Assembly: GCF_900102675.1 (NCBI RefSeq)
Contig: NZ_FMYX01000003.1
Coordinates: forward strand, 310,001 to 374,000
DNA from: Pseudomonas guariconensis
GTDB taxonomy: Bacteria; Pseudomonadota; Gammaproteobacteria; Pseudomonadales; Pseudomonadaceae
Reading direction: 5' to 3'
DNA length: 64,000 bases
Shown here: piece after piece, positions 37,397 through 47,100 of the stretch
How the letters are laid out: every line of letters begins with the position of its first letter
How positions within the stretch are numbered: position 1 is the stretch's first letter
The notes under the pieces: generated by a model
What the model was told of the DNA's origin: nothing
The model's input: the letters and a program-made list of their open reading frames with translations, nothing else
Database searches by the model: none
Position numbers and translations under genes: made by a program

Positions 37397-37883
37397 GCTT
37401 GCGGATCCAGATTTCGACCGCCTGGGCGAGCCCGGCGATGGCCTTGTCGTCGAGCTTGCACTCGGGTTTGTAGGCGCCTTCGACCAGCACCATCCAGCGG
37501 GTCAGGCCTGCGGCCGGGCAGCGGTTGTCTAGAAACGCCAGCCACTGACGGCCGTTGAGCGTGTGGCTGTTGGCGCCGGGGTAGTGGTTGCGGCACAGGC
37601 GTTTGAGCAGCGCGTTGATGTGCTGCAGCCAGGCGCCGGCAGGTGCGCCGTCGTAGGGGCGGGGCAGGCGAGCCAGTTCGGCCAGTGCTTCCAGGCGGAT
37701 GGGGTCCAGCGGCTGCTCGGCGCGCACCACTCGGGGTTTGGCCGGACGCCAGTGGCGCAGTCGCCACAGCCCCCAGCCGAGCAGGGGCAGCAGGGCGAGC
37801 AGGCCCCACCAGCCCGGCGCGGGCGGCCACAGGCTCACGGCCGGCGGTGCGATCAAGGGTTGCAACTGGTCCAGCGGGTTCAT
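37389..37883 (-). CDS. DUF4381 family membrane protein
   Basis: This 164-residue protein has one hydrophobic helix near residues 22-42 (GWWGLLALLPLLGWGLWRL) after a proline-rich start, followed by a soluble helical domain. Small DUF4381 proteins sit between the DUF58 and VWA genes in proteobacterial Bat operons, as here. Both ends overlap neighbours (4 bp with DUF58, 8 bp with batA). Role unknown; probably a membrane partner of the VWA proteins. Confidence 0.88.
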   Translation of the reverse strand: MNPLDQLQPLIAPPAVSLWPPAPGWWGLLALLPLLGWGLWRLRHWRPAKPRVVRAEQPLDPIRLEALAELARLPRPYDGAPAGAWLQHINALLKRLCRNHYPGANSHTLNGRQWLAFLDNRCPAAGLTRWMVLVEGAYKPECKLDDKAIAGLAQAVEIWIRKHV

Positions 37884-38824
37884 TGACCGCTCCCCGGGCG
37901 CTGGGCGTTGAGGTACTCACGCAGTTGCTCGATCATCTCGCTCTGGGTGCTCAAGGGCATCAACAGTACCCGCAGCTTCTGCGCCAGCAGCTCCCAGCGC
38001 TCGATGCGCGCCTCGGCCTGCTGGCGGTAGGCCTGGCGCAGGTTGGCATCGAGGGTGTCGAGCTCCAATTGGGCACTGCGTTGGGCAAAACGCAGCAAGC
38101 CGGCGGCCGGCAGCGCGTGGTCGAGCGGGTCGGAGACGGGCATCAGCAACAGATCGCAGTGGCGCGAGAGCATGCTCAGGTGCTGCTCGACACCAGGGGT
38201 CAAGGCGCGTTCGTCACAGATGATGATGGCCAGGCTGCCTGGGCGCAGCACCTCGCGGGCGCGGCGCAAGGCAAGGCCCAAGCTGTCGGGCTGGGGCACG
38301 GCCTCGGTGTGCAGCGACTGGTTCACTTTGGCCAGTCGGTTGAGCAACTGCAGCAGGCTTTGTTTGCTGCGCCGGGGTTTGATCTCGTGGTGTTCGTTGT
38401 CGCCGAACACCAGTCCGCCGATGCGGTCGTTGTGGCCCAGCGCGGCCCAGCCGAACAGGGCCGCAGCCTGGGCCGCCAGGACTGACTTGAACATCAGTCC
38501 GGAGCCGAAGAACAGGCGTTGGCTCTGCTCGACCAGGATGAAGATCGGCCGTTCGCGCTCCTCGTGGAACAGCTTGGTATGCGGCTCCTGGGTGCGCGCG
38601 GTGACGCGCCAGTCGATGTTGCGCACGTCGTCGCCGGCTTGGTAGACCCGCACCTGGTCGAAGTCCACGCCGCGTCCGCGCAGCTTGGAGTGGTGCAGGC
38701 CCACCAGCGGGCTGCGCTGGCCGGGCCGGGAAAACAGCTGGATTTCGCGCACGCGGTGACGCATGTCGATCAACTCGGCAAGGCCGATGCGGATGCCGGG
38801 TTCGGTCAGGTGCGCGGTGGGCAT
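37880..38824 (-). CDS. DUF58 domain protein of the MoxR/Bat module
   Basis: This 314-residue protein has the DUF58 core: GRGVDFDQVRVYQAGDDVRNIDWRVTART near residues 52-80 and a VWA-like half with FILVEQSQRLFFGSG where the first MIDAS residue is replaced. ATG 38824 gives MPTAHLTEPG and lies 4 bp after the moxR stop; longer in-frame starts run into moxR. DUF58 proteins are constant partners of MoxR AAA ATPases and are thought to be clients or adaptors. Confidence 0.9.
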   Translation of the reverse strand: MPTAHLTEPGIRIGLAELIDMRHRVREIQLFSRPGQRSPLVGLHHSKLRGRGVDFDQVRVYQAGDDVRNIDWRVTARTQEPHTKLFHEERERPIFILVEQSQRLFFGSGLMFKSVLAAQAAALFGWAALGHNDRIGGLVFGDNEHHEIKPRRSKQSLLQLLNRLAKVNQSLHTEAVPQPDSLGLALRRAREVLRPGSLAIIICDERALTPGVEQHLSMLSRHCDLLLMPVSDPLDHALPAAGLLRFAQRSAQLELDTLDANLRQAYRQQAEARIERWELLAQKLRVLLMPLSTQSEMIEQLREYLNAQRPGSGQ

Positions 38825-38828
38825 GGGG

Positions 38829-39788
38829 TCAGGCGACAGCGACAACGTCGAGGATGCGCTGGACCACCCGGTCCTGGTCGATCCCCGCCGCTTCCGCCTC
38901 GAAGGACAAGATGATGCGGTGGCGCAGCACGTCGAACAGCACTGCCTGGATGTCCTCGGGGCTGACGAAATCACGCCCGGCCAGCCAGGCGTGGGCGCGG
39001 GCGCAGCGGTCCAGGGCGATCGAGCCGCGCGGGCTGGCGCCATAGGCGATCCAGTCGGCCAACTCGGCGTCGAACTTGGCCGGTGTGCGGGTGGCCATCA
39101 CCAACTGCACCAGGTATTCCTCCACGGCGTCGGCCATGTACAGGCCGAGGATTTCCTTGCGCGCGGCGAAGATCGCCTGCTGGCTGACCCGTCGCTCCGG
39201 CTTGACCTCGCCGCCGAGCGCCTCGCCGCGGGCCTGCTGGAGGATGCGTCGTTCCACGGCGGCATCCGGGAAGCCGATCTTCACATGCATCAGGAAGCGG
39301 TCGAGCTGGGCCTCGGGCAGGGGATAGGTACCTTCCTGCTCGATCGGGTTCTGGGTGGCCATGACCAAGAACAGCGGCGACAGCTCGTAGGTGCTGCGCC
39401 CGACGCTGACCTGGCGCTCGGCCATGGCTTCGAGCAACGCTGACTGCACCTTGGCCGGAGCGCGGTTGATTTCGTCCGCCAGCACTAGGTTATGGAAGAT
39501 CGGCCCCTGCTGGAACACGAAGCTGCCGGTTTCCGGGCGATAGATTTCGGTGCCGGTGATGTCGGCCGGGAGCAGGTCGGGGGTGAACTGGATGCGGTGG
39601 AACTGCGCTTCGATACCTTCGGCCAGTTCCTTGATGGCCTTGGTCTTGGCCAGGCCCGGTGCGCCTTCGACCAGCATGTGGCCGTCGGCCAGCAGCACGA
39701 TCAGCAGGCGTTCGACCAGCTTCTCCTGGCCAAGGATCTGGGAGGAAAGAAAGGTGCGCAGCGCGATCAGCGCCTCACGGTGTTCCAT
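38829..39788 (-). CDS. MoxR family AAA+ ATPase
   Basis: This 319-residue protein has Walker A HMLVEGAPGLAKTKAIK (near 42), Walker B LVLADEINRAPAKVQ (near 108), sensor-like VMATQNPIEQEGTYPLPEAQ (near 148) and an Arg finger region LDRFLMHV. MoxR ATPases act as chaperones for VWA-domain complexes, here the Bat proteins encoded next. ATG 39788 (MEHREALIAL) is the family-like start. It heads a minus-strand run of nine tightly packed genes to 27462. Confidence 0.94.
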   Translation of the reverse strand: MEHREALIALRTFLSSQILGQEKLVERLLIVLLADGHMLVEGAPGLAKTKAIKELAEGIEAQFHRIQFTPDLLPADITGTEIYRPETGSFVFQQGPIFHNLVLADEINRAPAKVQSALLEAMAERQVSVGRSTYELSPLFLVMATQNPIEQEGTYPLPEAQLDRFLMHVKIGFPDAAVERRILQQARGEALGGEVKPERRVSQQAIFAARKEILGLYMADAVEEYLVQLVMATRTPAKFDAELADWIAYGASPRGSIALDRCARAHAWLAGRDFVSPEDIQAVLFDVLRHRIILSFEAEAAGIDQDRVVQRILDVVAVA

Positions 39789-39947
39789 CGTCGACGGTTC
39801 CTGGAAATGGGCCTGGCGTGCTGGCACAGCGGCGTCCGGGCAGGGGGTGATACTTTAATCCATCCAGGCCCATGCCGACCAATGGCGGCGTGGATTTTTC
39901 TTGCAGGGCTGGTCCGGTGAAGCCGGGGCAGTTCAACGGGGTGGCTC

Positions 39948-39978
39948 GGCCCGATCGTGGGTTGGCTGCGATCGGGCC
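39948..39978 (-). terminator. Terminator-like 10-bp inverted repeat after the MHS transporter
   Basis: GGCCCGATCG (39948-39957) and CGATCGGGCC (39969-39978) are perfectly complementary around an 11-bp loop, 12 bp past the transporter stop on the minus strand. No long T-run follows. Confidence 0.5.
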
Positions 39979-39989
39979 GCCAGTGCGCG

Positions 39990-41318
39990 TCAGTTCTTCG
40001 CGCTGGAATGCTTGCGCCCTTGGTCGAACAGGGCAAAGACCACCACCAATACGCCAGAGATCGCCAAAATCAGTGCCACACCGTCAGTGGAATGGGTGGC
40101 CGATCCGGCCACCAGGGCCAGTCCGCCCAGTGGCGCCAGGCCGCCGGCCACGGCCGTGCCGATCTCGCGGCCGGTACCAAAGCCCGAAGAGCGCGTCTGG
40201 GCTGGGAACTGTCGACTGAGGAACGAGCCCTGAGGGGCGAACATCATGGGCGCGAGGATGCCGGTACCGATCGCGATGGCGATGTAGATCAGGGTCGGCT
40301 CGCCCGTGCTCAGCAATTGCAGGAAGGGGTAGGCGAACACTGCCGACAGCACACCGCCAAGCATCAGTACGGTCTTGCTGCTCCATTTGTCGCACAGCCA
40401 GCCGAACAACGGCACGGTGAAGATCGCCACCAGGCTGGCAATGGTCACCGATAGCGAAGTGACATGGGCCTCGACGCCCTTGAATTGGGTCAGGTAGGCC
40501 AGGGAAAAGGTCTTGAAGATGTAGCTCAGTGCGTTGTAGCCGATGGCTACGAAGAACACCACCGCCAGGCCCTTGAGGTCATGTTTGAACAGCAGCTTGA
40601 GCGGCGAGACCTGGGGTTTATCCTTGGCCTGGTCGAGCTTCTTGAAATCCGGGGTCTCAGGGATGCTCTTGCGCACCCACAGGCCGATGCCGACCAGTGC
40701 GATGCTGGCGATGAACGGGATGCGCCAGCCGCCGGCGAGCAGGAATTCATTGCCGTTCATGGTCAGCAGATACACGGTCAGCGACGACAGCAGCAGGCCC
40801 AGGTTCAGGCCCAGTGCCGGCCAGGCACCCTGGCTGCCGCGCTTGCCTTCGCTGGCGTGCTCGTAGGAGGTGACCGCCGCGCCGGACAATTCGGCGCCCG
40901 CGCCCAGACCTTGGATGATGCGGATCACCACCAGGATGATCGGGGCCCAGATGCCGATGCTGGCGTAACTGGGGATCAGGCCGATCAGGGCCGTGCAAAC
41001 GCCCATCATGCAGAAGGTGATCACCAGCACCTGTTTGCGCCCGAAGCGGTCGCCCAGGTAGCCGAACAGTACGCCGCCGAAGGGGCGGGCGATGAAGCCG
41101 ATGGCGAAGGTGGAGAACGCCAGCAGCGAGGCCACGGCCGGGTTGCTGGCATCGAAGAAGATCTTCGAGAAGACGATCGCTGCCATGGTGGCGTACAGGT
41201 AGAAGTCATACCACTCCAGCATCGAGCCGAAGATGGTCGCTGCTGCCACCTTGCGCAGGCGTTTGCGCTGCTGGTTCGGGGTTTCGGTCGCGGCCAGGGC
41301 CGCCTCGTGTACCGACAT
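39990..41318 (-). CDS. MHS-family major facilitator transporter
   Basis: This 442-residue, 12-helix MFS protein carries the MHS (metabolite:H+ symporter) signatures: FGSMLEWYDFYLYATMAAIVF near residue 30, then GRPFG-like ARPFGGVLFGYLGDRFGRK near 78-95, and GLGAGAELSGAAVTSYEHA near 138. Family members carry dicarboxylates, citrate, shikimate or betaine. It lies 43 bp after lhgO in the same direction, so 2-hydroxyglutarate or a related C5 dicarboxylate is the most sensible substrate; this is inference from context. Confidence 0.9.
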   Translation of the reverse strand: MSVHEAALAATETPNQQRKRLRKVAAATIFGSMLEWYDFYLYATMAAIVFSKIFFDASNPAVASLLAFSTFAIGFIARPFGGVLFGYLGDRFGRKQVLVITFCMMGVCTALIGLIPSYASIGIWAPIILVVIRIIQGLGAGAELSGAAVTSYEHASEGKRGSQGAWPALGLNLGLLLSSLTVYLLTMNGNEFLLAGGWRIPFIASIALVGIGLWVRKSIPETPDFKKLDQAKDKPQVSPLKLLFKHDLKGLAVVFFVAIGYNALSYIFKTFSLAYLTQFKGVEAHVTSLSVTIASLVAIFTVPLFGWLCDKWSSKTVLMLGGVLSAVFAYPFLQLLSTGEPTLIYIAIAIGTGILAPMMFAPQGSFLSRQFPAQTRSSGFGTGREIGTAVAGGLAPLGGLALVAGSATHSTDGVALILAISGVLVVVFALFDQGRKHSSAKN

Positions 41319-41361
41319 CTGAGGTTTCCTTATTGTCTTTGTAGTGGGCTATGCAGGGGTT

Positions 41362-42555
41362 TCAGCGGGCCTTGAGGATCTTCGCGGCGATCATCTGGCC
41401 AATAGGGATGGCGGAGGTGGCTGCAGGCGAGGGTGCGTTGCAGACATGCACCATGCGTGGGGTCTCGGCGAACAGGAAGTCGTGCACCAGGGTGCCGTCG
41501 CGCATGACCGCCTGGGCGCGGATGCCGGCCTCATACGGCAGCAGGTCTTCTACCTCCAGCTGCGGGCAGTACTTGCGGCACTGCTCCAGGTAGCCTCGCT
41601 TGAACAGCGAGTTCTTCATTTCAGTGGTGCCCGAGCCCAGGTTATTCCAGATCGTTTTCCAGAAGCCCGGGAAGCGCGCGTACTCGGCCACATCGCGCCA
41701 GTTCACCGAGAACTTGCGGTAGTTCTCCCGGCCCAAGCCCAGCACCGCGTTGGGGCCGACGGTGACGCTGCCGTCGATCATGCGTGTCAGGTGCACGCCA
41801 AGGAACGGCAGGTCCGGGTCAGGGATCGGGTAGATCAGGTGGTTGACGATCTGGTTCTTGCTCGCTGGCAGGCGGTAATACTCACCGCGGAAGGGGATGA
41901 TCTGGTGGTCGATCTTCACTCCGGCCAGGCGCGCCAGGCGGTCGGACTGCAAGCCGGCGCAGGCGACCAGCTGGCGGGCGCGCCAGCTTTGGCTGTCGCT
42001 GCTCACCTCGACGTAGTCGCCCTGTTCATGGATCGCCCGCACGGTGGTGGCCAGACGAACGTGACCGCCGGCCTTCTGGATGACCCGGGCCATGGCGTCG
42101 CACACCTGCTTGTAGTCGACGATGCCGGTGGCATCGAGAAACAGCGCACCCTTGCCGACGATGTTCGGCTCGCGGCGCTTGAGTTCGGCGGCGTCCAGGC
42201 GCTCGACCTTCAGCCTGTTCTGCTGCGAGCGCTCGTACAGCGCGTGCATGCGCTGCATTTCCAGATCGTTCGAGGCCACCAGCAGTTTGCCGCAGACCTC
42301 GAAAGCGATGCCGTGCTCGGTGCAGAAGTCCTTGGTGGCCTGGGCGCCGCGTTTGCACAGGTCAGCCTTGAGACTGCCTGGTGCGTAGTAGATGCCTGCA
42401 TGGATCACGCCGCTGTTGTGGCCGGTCTGGTGAAGACCGAGGCTGGTTTCCTTCTCGAGGATCAGCAACGAGGCGCCGGGGCGCTGTTCGAGCAGGGCCA
42501 TGGCGGTGGCGAGGCCGACGATGCCGCCGCCGATGATGCAGTAGTCGTAAGTCAT
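41362..42555 (-). CDS. lhgO: L-2-hydroxyglutarate oxidase
   Basis: This 397-residue flavoprotein oxidises L-2-hydroxyglutarate to 2-oxoglutarate, passing electrons to quinone. It has an FAD-binding DAO fold: DYCIIGGGIVGLATA at the N-terminus, HQTGHNSGVIHAGIYY near residue 42, and AGLQSDRLARLAGV near 180. The C-terminal GIRAQAVMRDGTLVHDF is typical of LhgO/YgaF. In many bacteria lhgO lies next to csiD (glutarate hydroxylase); here csiD is absent from the window and the partners are an MHS transporter and an FCD regulator. Confidence 0.94.
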   Translation of the reverse strand: MTYDYCIIGGGIVGLATAMALLEQRPGASLLILEKETSLGLHQTGHNSGVIHAGIYYAPGSLKADLCKRGAQATKDFCTEHGIAFEVCGKLLVASNDLEMQRMHALYERSQQNRLKVERLDAAELKRREPNIVGKGALFLDATGIVDYKQVCDAMARVIQKAGGHVRLATTVRAIHEQGDYVEVSSDSQSWRARQLVACAGLQSDRLARLAGVKIDHQIIPFRGEYYRLPASKNQIVNHLIYPIPDPDLPFLGVHLTRMIDGSVTVGPNAVLGLGRENYRKFSVNWRDVAEYARFPGFWKTIWNNLGSGTTEMKNSLFKRGYLEQCRKYCPQLEVEDLLPYEAGIRAQAVMRDGTLVHDFLFAETPRMVHVCNAPSPAATSAIPIGQMIAAKILKAR

Positions 42556-42600
42556 GCAGGGGATACCTTGGTGTTCTTGTCGGTGAATCTGCTTATCAGG

Positions 42601-42611
42601 TTGTCAGACTA
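42601..42611. promoter_or_regulatory. Candidate operator of the FCD regulator before lhgO
   Basis: TTGTCAGACTA is one base from the palindrome TTGTCAGACAA found before the regulator gene, and the two sites share an identical 15-mer (42595-42609 and 43387-43401). It lies 46 bp upstream of the lhgO ATG on the minus strand, in the promoter region. Confidence 0.65.
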
Positions 42612-42658
42612 AGTAGGGCGTATGAAAGGTCGCCAGGCCGTATGCGAAGGCTCCGAAA

Positions 42659-43369
42659 TCAGTCGAGGTCGGGAAGGTCGATCTTCAGGCGTCTGGCCGA
42701 TGCCCGTAGGTGGGCTTCAGCGCAGGCGGCAGCCGCCTGGCGGTCACCGTCGGCAATGGCTTGGTACAGCGCCTGGTGTTCACGGTTGGCATCGGCTGCA
42801 CCGCCTTGGGGAAGAGCCGCGGAGTTCTCCCAGGCGTTGCGGCGCGCGGTGGCTAGCTGGCCACCCAGAAAATCATGGAAGGCCACGAAATAATCGTTCT
42901 TGCTGGCTTCGGCAATGGCCCGGTGGAAGGCCACGTCGGCGGCAGAGGCTGTGGCCAGGTCGCTGCGCCCGTCGAGCATCGTCTGCAGAGCCTGGGCCAT
43001 GCGGGCGAGGTCCGCGTCGTCGCGGCGGCGGGCCGCAACGGCGGCAGCTTGGGTTTCGATCCACAGACGCATCTCGAACATCTGCACGAGATCTGGCTTG
43101 CGCCCGTTGCTCCCGGGGAAGCGGAAAACCGTGCCGCAGGGCGTTTGCGAGATATAGGAGCCGAGCCCGCGCCGGGCGATGAGCACGCCGTCCGCCTTCA
43201 GTTGCGCCACTGCCTCGCGCACCACCGAACGGCTGACATTGAGCTGTTCGGCCAGTTGCTGTTCGGTGGGCAGGCGCGATTCGGCGGCCAGGCGGCCGGA
43301 ATCGATTTCTGCGCGGATGGCGCTGACGACCCGTTCGACCAAGGTGTCCGGGCGCTGAAGCTCTAGCAT
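42659..43369 (-). CDS. FCD-domain GntR-family regulator (FadR/LldR-like)
   Basis: This 236-residue protein has an N-terminal winged helix (residues ~8-75, with LPTEQQLAEQLNVSRSVVRE) and a C-terminal all-helical FCD domain (~90-225) carrying the metal-binding D/H series: DVAFHRAI near 150 and EHQALYQAI/EAHLR near 198-222. Such regulators sense small carboxylates. The gene lies directly before lhgO and the transporter, with matching operators before itself and lhgO, so autoregulated control of 2-hydroxyglutarate catabolism is likely. Confidence 0.93.
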   Translation of the reverse strand: MLELQRPDTLVERVVSAIRAEIDSGRLAAESRLPTEQQLAEQLNVSRSVVREAVAQLKADGVLIARRGLGSYISQTPCGTVFRFPGSNGRKPDLVQMFEMRLWIETQAAAVAARRRDDADLARMAQALQTMLDGRSDLATASAADVAFHRAIAEASKNDYFVAFHDFLGGQLATARRNAWENSAALPQGGAADANREHQALYQAIADGDRQAAAACAEAHLRASARRLKIDLPDLD

Positions 43370-43392
43370 GGGTATGCCGCCTATTGATCAGG

Positions 43393-43403
43393 TTGTCAGA
43401 CAA
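43393..43403. promoter_or_regulatory. Candidate autoregulatory operator of the FCD regulator
   Basis: TTGTCAGACAA is a perfect palindrome with central A and fits the TNGT-N3-ACNA style of FCD-type GntR operators. It lies 24 bp upstream of the regulator's ATG (minus strand), and the extended context ATCAGGTTGTCAGAC is repeated exactly before lhgO. Confidence 0.7.
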
Positions 43404-43487
43404 TGCCTGGGGTGAGGATCGCCTGTCAACGATTTCAAGGGGTTATGAGAGCGGGCCCTTGAGAAAGCAAGCCTGCCGCTACCGCGT

Positions 43488-43784
43488 TCAGAGCTCGCTG
43501 ACGTAGGTCCCGGTGCCGTCGAGAATGTTGCGCAAAGTCAGCTCGACCTCCTCGAGGTCCGTGCCCGGTGAGGTCAGTAGGATCTCCAGCTGCTCCGAGC
43601 CCTTGAGCGCATCTCGGTCGCCGGCGGCCACCTCGATCAGCAGGCGGTCGGCGCTCAGCGTGACCTTCAGCCCGTCTAGCGTCGAAGGCTCGTCGTCCAG
43701 GGTCAGGTCCACGGTGTCTTCGTCGGGGTAACGGGTGAGCAGGAACATCTGCCCCTTGTCGCTGTGGCAGCACAAGGTCGCCAT
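43488..43784 (-). CDS. Conserved hypothetical protein, 98 residues
   Basis: Starting at ATG 43784 (SD GAGGAAG 7 nt before it), the protein reads MATLCCHSDKGQMFLLTRYP and has an alternating strand pattern typical of a small alpha/beta or all-beta domain. It is acidic, has no signal peptide and ends GTGTYVSEL. Longer in-frame starts exist at 43841 and 43898 but have poor SD. I recognise no family. The gene stands alone between the regulator and gdhB. Confidence 0.7.
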   Translation of the reverse strand: MATLCCHSDKGQMFLLTRYPDEDTVDLTLDDEPSTLDGLKVTLSADRLLIEVAAGDRDALKGSEQLEILLTSPGTDLEEVELTLRNILDGTGTYVSEL

Positions 43785-44179
43785 GTTGTCTTCCTCTTCG
43801 TCGCAGGGTGTGGCGAAGAGCAGGGCGGTTTTCAGTTGCATGGGCAGGCTCAGGTCAAAGAAATGAGCGGGAATTCTGACAGCCTTGGGCATGGACATAA
43901 ACGTAAAGTTACCGCCCCTTGACCGAAATTGTCGCAGCGCTGCAAGCCGTGGTGACCGCTCAGTCGTTAAGCTGCCCAGTCGATGGACACCCGTAAAGCC
44001 ACAGCCCTGAGGGGCAGTCGTCTTTGCAGGTGCCCATCCATGGAACGGATGGACGTGCAGATCGCGTCCAAACGCCTGGTTTTCACCGCCCTGTCGTCAC
44101 GGTTTGACTATCGTTGACCGTGAACGGCGGACGCACGCGACGCTTCACCTAATAACAAAGCCCAAGCGGAGTACCACAG
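43785..44179. other. Gene-free stretch upstream of gdhB with inverted repeats
   Basis: About 395 bp hold no ORF with a good SD apart from possible N-terminal extensions of the small minus-strand gene. Notable elements are the hairpin CCATCC/GGATGG (44035-44053) and TCACGGT (44097-44103) facing ACCGTGA (44117-44123) over 13 bp. The gdhB SD is CGGAG at 44168-44172. Confidence 0.6.
44097..44123. promoter_or_regulatory. 7-bp inverted repeat with two-turn spacing before gdhB
   Basis: TCACGGT and ACCGTGA are perfectly complementary, with about 20 bp between centres, fitting a dimeric regulator on one DNA face. It lies 57 bp before the gdhB ATG. The cognate protein is unknown. Confidence 0.4.
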
Positions 44180-47100
44180 ATGGCGTTCTTCACCGCAGCC
44201 AGCAAAGCCGACTTCCAGCATCAACTGCAAGCGGCCCTGGCGCAGCACATCAGCGAGCAGGCACTGCCACAAGTGGCGCTGTTCGCCGAACAGTTCTTCG
44301 GCATCATCTCTCTGGACGAACTCACCCAGCGCAGGCTTTCGGACCTGGCCGGTTGCACCCTCTCTGCCTGGCGCATCATCGAGCGCTTCGACCCCCAACA
44401 CCCGCAGGTGCGGGTCTATAACCCCGATTACGAACGCCACGGCTGGCAATCGACCCACACCGTGGTCGAGGTGCTGCACCATGACCTGCCGTTCCTGGTC
44501 GACTCGGTGCGTACCGAACTCAACCGTCGCGGCTACAGCATCCACACCCTGCAGACCACCGTGCTCAGCGTGCGCCGCGGCGCCAAGGGCGAGCTGCTGG
44601 AGTTGCTGCCCAAGGGCACCCAGGGCGAGGGCGTGCGCCATGAATCGCTGATGTACCTGGAGATCGACCGCTGCTCCAGCGCTGCCGAGCTGACCACCCT
44701 GACGAAGGAAATCGAGCAGGTGCTGGCCGAGGTGCGGGTGGCTGTCGCCGACTTCGAGCCGATGAAGGCCAAGGTCCGCGACCTGGTGGAGTTGGTAGAG
44801 CAGACCGCATTCGGTCCGGCACAACATGACAAGGCCGAGGTGAAGAGCTTCCTGTCGTGGCTGCTGGACAACCATTTCACTTTCCTCGGTTACGAAGAGT
44901 TCGTGGTCGAGTCCGACGCCGATGGCGGCCACCTGGTCTATGACGAAGGTTCGTTCCTCGGCCTGACCCGCCTGCTGCGCGCAGGGCTGGGCGCCGATGA
45001 CCTGCGCATAGAGGACTACGCCGTCGCCTACCTGCGCGCGCCTGAGCTGCTGTCGTTCGCCAAGGCCTCGCAGCCGAGCCGTGTGCACCGCCCGGCGTAT
45101 CCGGACTACGTGTCGATCCGTCAGATCGACGCCGACGGCAAGGTCGTCAAGGAGTGCCGCTTCATGGGTCTGTACACCTCGTCGGTGTACGGCGAGAGCG
45201 TGCGTACCATTCCGTACATCCGTGGCAAGGTCGCTGAAGTCGAGCGCCGCTCGCACTTCGACGCCAAGGCCCACCTGGGCAAGGAGCTGGCCCAGGTGCT
45301 CGAGGTGCTGCCTCGTGACGATCTGTTCCAGACGCCAGTGGACGAGCTGTTCACCACGGTCATGTCGATCGTGCAGATCCAGGAGCGCAACAAGATCCGC
45401 GTGTTCCTGCGCAAGGACCCGTACGGCCGCTTCTGCTACTGCCTGGCCTATGTGCCGCGTGAAATCTACTCCACCGAGGTGCGCCAGAAGATTCAGCAGG
45501 TGCTGATGGAGCGCCTGAAGGCCAGCGACTGCGAGTTCTGGACGTTCTTCTCCGAGTCGGTGCTGGCGCGTGTTCAGCTCATCCTGCGCGTCGATCCGAA
45601 GAACCGCATCGACCTGGACCCCCAGCAGCTGGAAAACGAAGTCATCCAGGCCTGCCGTTCCTGGCAGGACGACTACTCCGCCCTGGTGGTGGAGAATTTC
45701 GGCGAGGCCCAAGGCACCAACATCCTGGCCGACTTCCCCAAAGGCTTCCCGGCCGGCTACCGCGAGCGCTTCGCTGCCCACTCGGCGGTCGTCGACATGC
45801 AGCATGTATTGGCGCTGTCCGAGAGCAAGCCGCTGGCGATGAGCTTCTACCAGCCACTGACCCGTCTGGGCGACCGCCTGCTGCACTGCAAGCTCTACCA
45901 CGCCGACACCCCGCTGGCGCTGTCGGATGTGCTGCCGATCCTGGAAAACCTGGGCCTGCGCGTGCTCGGCGAGTTCCCGTACCGCCTGCGCCATGCCAGT
46001 GGTCGCGAATACTGGATCCACGACTTCGCCTTCACCTACAGCGAAGGCCTGGACCTGGACATCCAACAGCTCAACGACATCCTGCAGGATGCCTTCATCC
46101 ACATCGTCAAGGGCGACGCCGAGAACGACGCCTTCAACCGCCTGGTACTGACCGCCGGCCTGCCATGGCGTGACGTGGCGCTGCTGCGCGCCTACGCACG
46201 CTACCTCAAGCAGATCCGCCTGGGCTTCGACCTGGGTTATATCGCCAGTACCCTGAACAACCACACCGACATCGCCCGCGAGCTGACCCGGTTGTTCAAG
46301 ACCCGCTTCTACCTGGCACGCAAGCTCACCGTCGAGGACCTGGACGACAAGCAGCAGCGCTTGGAGCAGGCCATTCTCACTGCGCTGGACGAGGTCCAGG
46401 TACTCAACGAAGACCGCATCCTGCGTCGCTACCTGGACCTGATCAAGGCCACCCTGCGCACCAACTTCTACCAGCCGGACGCCAACGGGCAGAACAAGTC
46501 GTACTTCAGCTTCAAGTTCAACCCCAAGCTGATCCCCGAGCTGCCCAAGCCGGTGCCGAAGTTCGAGATCTTCGTCTACTCGCCGCGGGTCGAGGGTGTG
46601 CACCTGCGCTTTGGCAACGTTGCCCGCGGTGGCCTGCGCTGGTCGGACCGTGAGGAAGACTTCCGTACCGAAGTGCTCGGCCTGGTCAAGGCCCAGCAGG
46701 TGAAGAACTCGGTGATCGTGCCGGTGGGAGCCAAAGGTGGTTTCCTGCCGCGCCGTCTGCCGTTGGGCGGTAGCCGCGACGAGATCCAGGCCGAGGGCAT
46801 TGCCTGCTACCGGATCTTCATCTCGGGCTTGCTCGACATTACCGACAACCTCAAGGACGGCGGCGTGGTACCTCCGGCCAACGTGGTGCGTCACGATGAC
46901 GACGACCCCTATCTGGTAGTGGCCGCGGACAAAGGCACCGCGACCTTCTCCGACATCGCCAACGGCATCGCCAACGACTACGGCTTCTGGCTGGGCGACG
47001 CCTTCGCCTCCGGTGGTTCGGCTGGCTACGACCATAAAGGCATGGGCATCACCGCTCGCGGCGCCTGGGTCGGCGTGCAGCGCCACTTCCGCGAACGCGG

